Assembly: GCA_016872775.1 (NCBI GenBank)
Contig: VGZA01000047.1
Coordinates: forward strand, 1 to 46,777
DNA length: 46,777 nucleotides
Source of the DNA: Planctomycetota bacterium
Lineage (GTDB): Bacteria > Planctomycetota > Planctomycetia > Pirellulales > Pirellulaceae
Reading direction: 5' to 3'
Position 1 is the first letter of the stretch; each line of letters starts with the position of its first letter. A program made the position numbers and the translations under genes. Under the pieces are notes generated by a model. The model was not told the DNA's origin. It ran no database searches and saw only the letters and a list, made by a program, of their open reading frames with translations. Positions 8,130 through 15,392 of the stretch are shown piece by piece.

Positions 8130-10148
8130 ATGGCTGTCGTAACCAAGGCGCCGAAGACCGGCGCTGGCAAGGGGAGTGACGCGCCGGACGTGGTCCGAGA
8201 GAAAGTCGAGCGGAAATTCCAATATCCTGGAATCCCGACGACCTGCGACGGCTCTGAGACGGTAGTACACGTGGAAACGAATGTCTGTCAGGCGTCCGGA
8301 GCCTATCCGATCACCAGTTCGACCAACATGGGCGGCGGTTTCAACAGTGCTGTGTCCAACGGGTATCGTAACCTTTGGGGCGATGTGCTGATGTTCGTGG
8401 AGCCGGAGAGCGAACATTCGGCGGCGACTTTTTGTGAAGGGTTTGCCTGCGCGGGTGGCCGGGTTACGAATTTCACGTCCGGACAGGGACTCGTCCTGAT
8501 GAAGGAAGTTCTCTACGTGATCTCCGGCAAGCGCTTGCCCGTCGTCTTCAATATCGGTGCCCGGGCGCTCACCAGCCATTCATTGAACGTCCACGCCGGC
8601 CATGACGACATGATGAGTGTCGCCGACTGCGGCTGGGGAATGCTGTTCGGACGCAATGCCCAGGAAGCGGGGGATCTGTGCCTGATTTCCCGTCGGGCCG
8701 CCGAGGCGTCCAGCACGCCGTTTTTCAATGTGCAGGACGGATTTCTTACCACGCACACCGTGGAAAAGGTCCGCCTGCCCGAGTTGGAATTCATGAAGGC
8801 GTATATCGGCAAACCGGAAGACAAGCTGATGAACCTGATGGATCCCGCGAACCCGATCATGTCGGGTGTGGTTCAGAATCAGGATTCGTATATGAAAGGC
8901 AAGATCGCTCAGCGCGCCTATTACGACCGGGTCGGTCCGGCTCTCGAAGATGCGTTTCAAGAGTTTTACGAGCAGACCGGGCGGCGCTACGACTTCATCG
9001 AGTCGTACGAATGCGAAGATGCCGAATACGTCATCGTCGGTATGGGCTGCTACATGGAAACCGCGTATGCCACGGTTGATTACCTGCGTTCCAAGCTGGG
9101 AATCCGTGTCGGTGCGGTGACGGTCACCTGTTTCCGACCGTTCCCGTCCCAGCAACTGGTCGCCGCGCTGAAGAACTGTAAAGCGATCACCGTCCTGGAA
9201 CGGATGGACGATCCGCTGTCGACGACCGGAAACCACCTGACGCGGGAGATCAAGGCTGCCTTCTGCGACGCGATGCTGGGCCAGAACGGGCTGCCGAAAA
9301 TTCAGCGATTGCCCAGAATTTTCTCGGGTGCCGCTGGACTTGGCAGCCGCGACGTGCGTCCCGGCGACCTGATGGCGGCGGTCGACAACATGCGCGAGGT
9401 GGATGGGCCCGGGCGCGATTACTTCTGCCTCGGCATTCAACACCCGCTGGCGCTGAAAATCAAAGAGGACCCCGATCTGCGCGAACCGGGATCGTTCTCG
9501 ATGCGCGGCCATTCGGTCGGAGGATTCGGCAGCGTCACCACCAACAAAGTGATCGCCACCATCGCGGGCGACGTATTCGGCATGGACGTGCAGGCCTACC
9601 CGAAATACGGGTCGGAGAAAAAGGGTCTGCCGACGACCTACTACCTGACGATTTCGAACCAGCACATCCTGCTTCACAGCGAACTCGAGTTCGTCGATCT
9701 GGTCGTCTTGAACGACACCACGGCGATTCTGAGCGGTAATCCCCTGGTGGGGCTGGTCGAGGGCGGCGCGATCGTGATGCAATCGGCGTTCCGCGATGCC
9801 AAGGATGTCTGGGACCGGATCCCGACCCATCACAAAACGTTCATTCGGCAGAAGAAGATTCGCGTGTTCTTTGCCGACATGGTTCAGATTGCCCGCGATG
9901 TGGCCTCGGTAGCCGACTTGCAGATGCGAATGCAGGGCATCGTATTGCTGGGTGCGTTTCTGAAATTGACGCCTTATTCGCAGAAGAGCGGCATGACGAA
10001 TGACCAGGTTTATGCCGGTGTCGAGAAAGCGATCCGCAAGTACTTCGGCAAGCGGGGCGACCGCGTCGTGCAAGACAATATGACCTGTGTGAAACGCGGT
10101 TACGAGGAAATGCAGGAGGTCCCGGCCTCGATCATCCAATCGAGCTGA
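8130..10148 (+). CDS. 2-oxoacid (probably pyruvate):ferredoxin oxidoreductase, alpha-gamma polypeptide
   Basis: 672 residues corresponding to domains I-III of one-chain pyruvate:ferredoxin oxidoreductase (NifJ/PFOR). Residues about 35-260 form the alpha domain, with TCDGSETV, the substrate-loop motif AYPITSSTNMG (58-68) and an ARAL segment whose R145 matches the pyruvate-binding arginine. Residues about 300-400 are domain II (VIVGMGCYMETAYATVDYL). Residues about 470-660 are the gamma domain, with GHSVGGFGSVTTNKVI. The ferredoxin and TPP domains are missing here and are supplied by the next gene, 83 bp downstream. The enzyme would cleave pyruvate oxidatively to acetyl-CoA and CO2, reducing ferredoxin; another 2-oxoacid is possible. 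A GGGAG at 8115-8119 precedes the start. Confidence 0.88.
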   Translation: MAVVTKAPKTGAGKGSDAPDVVREKVERKFQYPGIPTTCDGSETVVHVETNVCQASGAYPITSSTNMGGGFNSAVSNGYRNLWGDVLMFVEPESEHSAATFCEGFACAGGRVTNFTSGQGLVLMKEVLYVISGKRLPVVFNIGARALTSHSLNVHAGHDDMMSVADCGWGMLFGRNAQEAGDLCLISRRAAEASSTPFFNVQDGFLTTHTVEKVRLPELEFMKAYIGKPEDKLMNLMDPANPIMSGVVQNQDSYMKGKIAQRAYYDRVGPALEDAFQEFYEQTGRRYDFIESYECEDAEYVIVGMGCYMETAYATVDYLRSKLGIRVGAVTVTCFRPFPSQQLVAALKNCKAITVLERMDDPLSTTGNHLTREIKAAFCDAMLGQNGLPKIQRLPRIFSGAAGLGSRDVRPGDLMAAVDNMREVDGPGRDYFCLGIQHPLALKIKEDPDLREPGSFSMRGHSVGGFGSVTTNKVIATIAGDVFGMDVQAYPKYGSEKKGLPTTYYLTISNQHILLHSELEFVDLVVLNDTTAILSGNPLVGLVEGGAIVMQSAFRDAKDVWDRIPTHHKTFIRQKKIRVFFADMVQIARDVASVADLQMRMQGIVLLGAFLKLTPYSQKSGMTNDQVYAGVEKAIRKYFGKRGDRVVQDNMTCVKRGYEEMQEVPASIIQSS

Positions 10149-10231
10149 ACTGCTGGCACCGTTTTTCACGTTGCGAAAACCAGCCGCCTCGGCGGCCGAT
10201 ACGGAACATCCACTCCAGGAGCGATATTTTC

Positions 10232-12163
10232 ATGATAGACACCGCCGTCAAACCGTCGATGAACGATGCCAACGACCGTGACCCGTTCAACAACAGCAGT
10301 TACGGCACGCTCGTCGACGCTCCCTACCGCATGGTCAGCCTGCCGGTATTGAACGTCAACGATTTCAACGATCGGGTGATCCGCGCCTACGAGGAAGGGA
10401 TCGCGGAAAAAGAACTGCCCGCCGATCTGGCGGTCGCTCGTTCACTGATCCCGGCCGGCACCGCGACGTTGCGGGACTTCAGCTATATCGCTCCGGATAT
10501 CCCCGAGTACTTGCCGAACAATTGCACCGGTTGCATGGACTGCGTGACGCTTTGTCCCGACACGGCTATCCTCGGGAAGGTGCTGAGCGAAAGCGAGTAC
10601 AACCAGAAGATGGCCACGATCCAGGACCCCGAGGAGCGGGCGATGTTTGCCGCCCAATGGTCGAAGACCAGGAAATATTACGAAGGGCCCGCCAAGAAAC
10701 AGGGCGAAGGCGGAATGTTCCTGATCATGATCGATCCCAGCAAGTGCAAGGGCTGCGCGGAGTGCGTCACCGTCTGCGATGACGATGCGCTGAAGATGAT
10801 TCCCAAGACCGAACAGATCATGACCACGGTCCGCAAGAGCCACCGACTGTTTAAGGAATTTGGACCGTCGGACAAGCGCTACGTCAGCGACAATCTTCTG
10901 ATCGACATGATGCTCCATGAGAAGACCCATATCTACACGGGCGGCGCGGGAAGTTGCGCCGGATGCGGAGAAGGTACGGCACTGCGCATGCTATGCGCGG
11001 CCACGGGCGCCAAGTACGGCGACCAATGGGGTATCATTGCCGCCACCGGATGTAACACGGTTTACACTTCGACCTACCCCTACAATCCCTACCTGGTACC
11101 CTGGGTCAATTCGCTGTTCGAAAATGCTCCCGCGATGGCGATGGGACTCCGCGCGCGTTGGGACCAGATGGGATGGACCGATCGCCCGCTGTGGTGCCTG
11201 GGCGGCGACGGCGCGATGTTCGACATCGGCTTCCAGTCGCTGTCGCGCATGTTCGCCTCGGGAATGAACATCAAGGTGTTTGTTCTCGACACGCAGGTCT
11301 ATTCCAACACGGGTGGGCAGGCTTCCACCAGCAGCTACACGGGCCAGAACACCAAGATGAGCACGCATGGCAAGGTCATCGCCGGCAAGCAGGAACGTCG
11401 CAAGGAGATCGCCCAGATCGCCATGATGCATCCTCACACGTTTGTGGCTCAAACGACCTGCGCCCACATCAACCACTTCTATCGGTCCGTTCTGGACGCG
11501 ATGGAGTTCGACGGTCCGGCGATCGTCTGCTGCTATACAACTTGTCAGCCGGAACATGGAGTGGCCGACAATATGGCGACCGATCAAGCGCGTTTGGCCG
11601 TCGATACGCGGGCGTTTCCGCTGGTGATCTACGATCCCCGCAAGGGCGATACGATCCGGGAGCGAATTTCGCTGCAGGGAAATCCGGCGATCAACGACGA
11701 CTGGTGGACCAACCCCAAGACGGGACAGATGGTCGACTTCATCGACTTTGCTCGCAGCGAAGGCCGCTTTGGCAAGCACTTCGACAAGGAAGGGAATCCG
11801 AGCGAGACGCTGTTGTTCGCCAAGAAGGACCGGCTCGAGAACTGGCATGTGCTGCAGGATCTGGCGGGTGTCCGAGGAGTGGCCAAAGCTCCGGCCAAGC
11901 CCGCGAAGGCGGAAGGCGCAACCACCGCTGCAAAACCGGCGGGCGCGGCACCGGTAAAATCCCCGCCCGCCGCCGCGAAGACCAACGGCCGGTTCGCCGT
12001 CGGCATGCGAATCAAGTACAAGGACGGTGCCAACTGGATCGGTGGCGTTGTTGAATCGTTAACGCCGGCCGTGTTGAAACTGGATGACCAGAGCGTCATC
12101 AGCACCAACCTGGAGGTACTGGAAAGTGGCGCCGCGGAAGGGATCATCGTCAGTGCATCGTAA
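10232..12163 (+). CDS. 2-oxoacid (probably pyruvate):ferredoxin oxidoreductase, ferredoxin-TPP (delta-beta) polypeptide with extra C-terminal domain
   Basis: 643 residues carrying the PFOR domains missing from the previous gene. Two [4Fe-4S] sites are present: C98/C101/C104/C108 and C172/C175/C178/C182, the last followed by Asp instead of the usual Pro. The TPP domain has GSCAGCGEG (C242, C245) for the proximal cluster, the TPP motif GGDGAMFDIGFQS and DTQVYSNTGGQAS, which is very PFOR-like. After about residue 548 comes an Ala/Pro/Lys linker (549-585). A compact beta-rich end (about 586-640, FAVGMRIKYKDGANWIGGVV) follows that resembles an SH3/KOW-like barrel and is not part of classical PFOR. 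CCAGGAGCG at 10215-10223 serves as ribosome site. The two genes probably form one enzyme. Confidence 0.88.
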   Translation: MIDTAVKPSMNDANDRDPFNNSSYGTLVDAPYRMVSLPVLNVNDFNDRVIRAYEEGIAEKELPADLAVARSLIPAGTATLRDFSYIAPDIPEYLPNNCTGCMDCVTLCPDTAILGKVLSESEYNQKMATIQDPEERAMFAAQWSKTRKYYEGPAKKQGEGGMFLIMIDPSKCKGCAECVTVCDDDALKMIPKTEQIMTTVRKSHRLFKEFGPSDKRYVSDNLLIDMMLHEKTHIYTGGAGSCAGCGEGTALRMLCAATGAKYGDQWGIIAATGCNTVYTSTYPYNPYLVPWVNSLFENAPAMAMGLRARWDQMGWTDRPLWCLGGDGAMFDIGFQSLSRMFASGMNIKVFVLDTQVYSNTGGQASTSSYTGQNTKMSTHGKVIAGKQERRKEIAQIAMMHPHTFVAQTTCAHINHFYRSVLDAMEFDGPAIVCCYTTCQPEHGVADNMATDQARLAVDTRAFPLVIYDPRKGDTIRERISLQGNPAINDDWWTNPKTGQMVDFIDFARSEGRFGKHFDKEGNPSETLLFAKKDRLENWHVLQDLAGVRGVAKAPAKPAKAEGATTAAKPAGAAPVKSPPAAAKTNGRFAVGMRIKYKDGANWIGGVVESLTPAVLKLDDQSVISTNLEVLESGAAEGIIVSAS

Positions 12164-12415
12164 CCGCGAGTGATGCAGGCCGGACCCCCGAAAGCCCCGG
12201 TTCCTTTGACGTGAGCCGGGTCACCTGTGCCTTGACGTGAGCCGGCTCAGTGTGCCACGATTGAGGGCCGTCCCGAGGCCGTGCCGACGGCACGGGACCA
12301 CAAAACCTCCCCCAGATCTCTTGACCATACCTTGGCTTGAGGGCTCAACGTTTGCTTTGTCCCTTGGCACGGGATGGCCCTCACCCATGGCACACGATGG
12401 CCCCGTGGCACACGA
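12164..12415. other. Intergenic region between convergent genes with short repeats and a hairpin
   Basis: No credible gene. It contains two copies of TTGACGTGAGCCGG (12206-12219 and 12232-12245) with a 26-bp period and related flanks. A hairpin lies at 12279-12295 (CCGTGCC, loop GAC, GGCACGG). GGCACACGAT is repeated near 12390-12415. The hairpin could help stop transcription from either side, but there is no T-run. Confidence 0.5.
12206..12256. repeat. Imperfect 26-bp direct repeat, two units
   Basis: The 14-nt core TTGACGTGAGCCGG is exact in both units, at 12206 and 12232, and is followed by related GTCACCTGTGCC and CTCAGTGTGCC. It lies just downstream of the second oxidoreductase gene. No function is recognised. 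Confidence 0.6.
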
Positions 12416-13699
12416 TCAACGCGACTGCGACCGATCGCCCGAGGCGACATTGGCACTGGGCAGTGGAAGCACTGCCGAAACCCGTTCGGCCTCTTGCGTC
12501 GCGGGCACGGTCGCATCACGGTCCGAGGACAACGCGCGAACCAGGCCGGCAATAGGAACGCGCGAGGAGCCTGGTTCCACCAGCAACGGGCCTTCCCCGT
12601 CATTCATGATCGCGTCCGATCGGTCAGGATCGCAGCGACCACGAAGTTCCAATCCCTTCTCGCTGACCCGAAATGCCAGCGCGAGTTGTCGGAAGCCAAT
12701 ATCGGCTTGTCGCATTTTCTCGAGTCGGCTGGTGGGGCGAAGCCTGAGTCCGTTGTTCGAGGCGAGAGCGAGGGCGAGTGGACGTCCGATACGGCCGTCC
12801 TGGAAGTGCAGTTCTCCGGTCGCCTCGAGAATGCGTCCACCGGAAAACTCCGCGTCGAAAATCAGTAGTTCACCGGTGCCGGTCAGGGTATGGCCGGTGA
12901 CCTTCCGCGCCACCGATTCGAGGTCCACTGGGGCGAAACGGCCTTGCAGGCTGCCTTCCCAGCCGGCCTCCGAGTTCTGGAATGTAAGCAGACCCTCGAA
13001 GACGCATTCCTCGCCGAGCATCACCATCCCCGGCAACCACCGCGCCAAATCGACGCAGGGGAACGATGACTCGCGCGTATCGATTGTCCAACGTGTCAGG
13101 GCCGGACTCTGTTGACGATGCCGCGCGACGGTCAGGCGTACCGGTTTGTCTTCCGCCCCGGATACCACCGCGGCTTCAATCTCCGCTCGGGGCCCTTCCA
13201 CGGTGTTGCGAATTCGAACCTGCAGATTTTTTGCCGATCGATTCGATGCCGCTTCGTGAAGCGTGACCTGCTCGACAACAAGTTCCCATTCCGTGGCGTG
13301 GGGCCGAGCCCGTCGCAGGAATCGATCATGGACGATCGCCAGGAATTCCGATAGCTGCTCTCCAAGTACTTCCGCACGCGGCACGACGAGTACCCAGCCG
13401 CGGTCGCTCTGGACTGCGTCCACTCGATCGATCCGCACCCAAGGAATCGACGTTTCAGGGTCAACCACACGCAGGTTGTGAAATCGGAGATGACCGGGTT
13501 GGGGCTGTTCGACCCTGGCCATGAACAGTTCCGCTCCCAGGCTGCGAGTGAGCTCCTGCTGCCACTGCTCGGTAGTGGCTTGCGCGTAGTGCGGCGTATG
13601 GCGATAGCAGCACCAGGCCGCGTTGAGGCAGGTAGGAACGGCGCAGAGTGCAACCCATCCCAGTCGAAAGATCCGGCGACGAATCCGTTCGTCCATCAT
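12416..13699 (-). CDS. Unknown membrane-anchored protein in the aroC operon
   Basis: I do not recognise the family. 427 residues: a basic N-terminus (MMDERIRRRIFRLGW), then one hydrophobic anchor about residues 12-30 (WVALCAVPTCLNAAW), then a soluble, beta-rich region with no low complexity. The long series of short strands, including a LTGTGELLIFDAEFSGGRI stretch near residue 285, is reminiscent of AsmA/TamB-like envelope proteins, but I cannot prove it. The start is 26 bp after the aroC stop with AAGGAATT just upstream. It is therefore probably co-transcribed with aroC without an obvious functional link. The second ATG (13696) is an equally possible start. The C-terminal tail after residue 400 looks disordered. 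Confidence 0.6.
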   Translation of the reverse strand: MMDERIRRRIFRLGWVALCAVPTCLNAAWCCYRHTPHYAQATTEQWQQELTRSLGAELFMARVEQPQPGHLRFHNLRVVDPETSIPWVRIDRVDAVQSDRGWVLVVPRAEVLGEQLSEFLAIVHDRFLRRARPHATEWELVVEQVTLHEAASNRSAKNLQVRIRNTVEGPRAEIEAAVVSGAEDKPVRLTVARHRQQSPALTRWTIDTRESSFPCVDLARWLPGMVMLGEECVFEGLLTFQNSEAGWEGSLQGRFAPVDLESVARKVTGHTLTGTGELLIFDAEFSGGRILEATGELHFQDGRIGRPLALALASNNGLRLRPTSRLEKMRQADIGFRQLALAFRVSEKGLELRGRCDPDRSDAIMNDGEGPLLVEPGSSRVPIAGLVRALSSDRDATVPATQEAERVSAVLPLPSANVASGDRSQSR

Positions 13700-13725
13700 A
13701 ATTCCTTGCGCGGTAACGCTATCCC

Positions 13726-14871
13726 TCAGCGCCGACGTGCGAGTTCCTGGAACGAGTCCCAGCGTGCTTGCATTTCGACCAGGCTGTCTCCGCCAAATTT
13801 CTCGACCAGTGCGCGAGCGACCTCAAATGCGACCACATTCTCGATGATTACGCTTGCCGCCGAAACCGCGCAAACATCACTGCGTTCGTAGGCGGCCGCG
13901 GCGGGCTGCTTGGTCGATAAGTCGATCGACTCCAACGGCTGGGCCAGCGTACTGATCGGTTTCTTCGCGGCGCGAATGACCAGCGGCTGGCCGTTCGTCA
14001 TCCCCGCCTCCAGCCCACCGGCGTTGTTGGTGGGCCGCTGGTAGCCGAGCCCGGTCTGCCCGGCACGCGCGGCGTCAAATTGAATCGGATCGTGGACTTG
14101 CGAGCCTCGCCGCCGAGCCGCCTCGAACCCTAACCCGATCTCCACGCCTTTGATCGCCTGGACCGCCATCACCGCCTGGGCCAACCGGCCGTCCAGCTTC
14201 AAGTCCCATTGTGCGTGCGTGCCCAATCCGAATGGCAGACCTTCCACCCGTACCTCGACAATTCCACCCAGCGTGTCGCCGGCACGGCCCGCCTCGTCAA
14301 TCATTTCTTGAATCGGCAAGTCGAGGTCGGGGCGCAGCGAATAGATGCTGGACTGATCGCGTAACTGACGGTGCTCGGGAATCGTTCCCGGCGCGGCGGG
14401 CAGTGCCATCCCACCCAATTCGACCACATAACCGAGGGTCTCAATCGAGAAGGCGGTCAACAGCTGCCTGGCGAGCGCCCCTGCGGCCACGCGTACCGTC
14501 GTTTCCCGGGCACTGGCCCGTTCCAAGATCCCGCGAATCGACCCGAGATACTTGATCGCGCCGGGTAGGTCGCCGTGTCCTGGCCGGGGTCGGTCGAGCT
14601 CTCCCAGCCGTTCCAGTTTGTAGTCCTTGTTCACGACCTGCAGGGCGATCGGACTGCCAATCGTAACCCCTTTCCAGATGCCGGACAGCAAATCGACCTG
14701 ATCGGACTCAATTCGCTGCCGTCCCCCTCGACCATACCCGCCCTGTCGGCGTTGGAGTTCCCGGTTGATCACGTCCAAGTTGAGGCGGAACCCGGCGGGA
14801 AAACCGTCAACCAGCGCCAATAACGCCTTCCCATGCGATTCTCCCGCAGTCCAGTACCGCAACGTGCTCAT
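13726..14871 (-). CDS. aroC: Chorismate synthase
   Basis: 381 residues converting 5-enolpyruvylshikimate-3-phosphate to chorismate with reduced FMN, the last common step of aromatic synthesis. Family signatures are the start MSTLRYWTAGESHGKAL, RRQGGYGRGGRQRIE, the RPRPGHGDLPG segment, ERASARETTVRVAAGALARQ, GIVEVRVEGLPFGLGTH and NNAGGLEAGMTNGQPLVIRA. C-terminal DVCAVSAASVIIENV is also typical. I place the start at the ATG at 14871, where the protein begins with the conserved motif. AGGAGG (14882-14887) and GGGAG lie just upstream. The longer frame from 14904 would add 11 non-conserved residues. The unknown membrane-anchored gene follows closely. Confidence 0.95.
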   Translation of the reverse strand: MSTLRYWTAGESHGKALLALVDGFPAGFRLNLDVINRELQRRQGGYGRGGRQRIESDQVDLLSGIWKGVTIGSPIALQVVNKDYKLERLGELDRPRPGHGDLPGAIKYLGSIRGILERASARETTVRVAAGALARQLLTAFSIETLGYVVELGGMALPAAPGTIPEHRQLRDQSSIYSLRPDLDLPIQEMIDEAGRAGDTLGGIVEVRVEGLPFGLGTHAQWDLKLDGRLAQAVMAVQAIKGVEIGLGFEAARRRGSQVHDPIQFDAARAGQTGLGYQRPTNNAGGLEAGMTNGQPLVIRAAKKPISTLAQPLESIDLSTKQPAAAAYERSDVCAVSAASVIIENVVAFEVARALVEKFGGDSLVEMQARWDSFQELARRR

Positions 14872-15129
14872 CGGCTCCCGGCCTCCTAGAATCCTTAACT
14901 CCAAACAGTATCAAATATTACAGTTCAAGGTCCGGCGCCGATAGATCGGTTGTTGATGGCAAACTGGGACCGGGCTGCCTTGCCATGCCGACTCTTCGCA
15001 CTTGCCTGGGTCGATAAAATTGTGACTGTATATCCTGCGGGGTGGATCGTCAGAAGAGCCCCGCATGGTCGTTTACCGGTCAAATTGGCACTCCGTCTAG
15101 CGGACTTCCAAGTTTTGAGTACCACAGTC

Positions 15130-15207
15130 ATGCCCTGGACCGTGAATATTCGTCGCCGGGCATTTCTCGCCGATATGGGGCTGGGATTCACCGGACTGGT
15201 GTTGGCC
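15130..15207 (+). pseudogene. 5' fragment of a DUF1501 gene, cut by an IS3-family remnant
   Basis: From the ATG at 15130 the translation begins MPWTVNIRRRAFLADMGLGF and continues TGLVLA. This is the usual N-terminal export (Tat-like RRR) segment of planctomycete DUF1501 proteins. After codon 26 the sequence changes abruptly to the terminal repeat of an insertion sequence on the other strand. The remaining roughly 450 codons expected for DUF1501 are nowhere in the window. The frame then runs through IS DNA to a stop at 15250-15252. An intact DUF1501 gene of a different subtype lies at 20486. Recognition rests on the short conserved start only. Confidence 0.65.
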
Positions 15208-15392
15208 TTCCCCCGATCTATGTACCACTCTGAATGCGAGGATCTGGAGTAAAGGGATCGCGAACTCCGCCGGGGTCTGGTAGTCGAACGCACTATGTAG
15301 TCGGCGGTGATTGTAATCGAGCCGCCAGCAATCGACGACCCAGCGAGCTTCCGCCAGGCTCAGGAACAACTCACGGTCAGGCTTCCGGCGGT
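15208..15392 (-). mobile_element. IS3-family insertion sequence remnant (transposase OrfB C-terminus and one end)
   Basis: On the minus strand, 15369 downwards encodes SLAEARWVVDCWRLDYNHRR and then LHSAFDYQTPAEFA. This is the C-terminal end of the IS3-family integrase-type transposase, including the terminal YNHRRxHS and TPxEFA motifs. Beyond the coding end, the stretch GTGGTACATAGATCGGGGGA (minus strand, about 15211-15230) looks like the IS end repeat and abuts the DUF1501 fragment. The upstream part of the IS (OrfA, the DDE core and the other end) is missing, and the remnant reaches the stop codon of the cytochrome gene at 15393. Exact borders are estimates. Confidence 0.75.

Noticed and set aside
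8580-10169. 529-codon minus-strand frame opposite the first PFOR gene
   Set aside because: Composition rich in His, Arg and Gln and no motif; antisense shadow.
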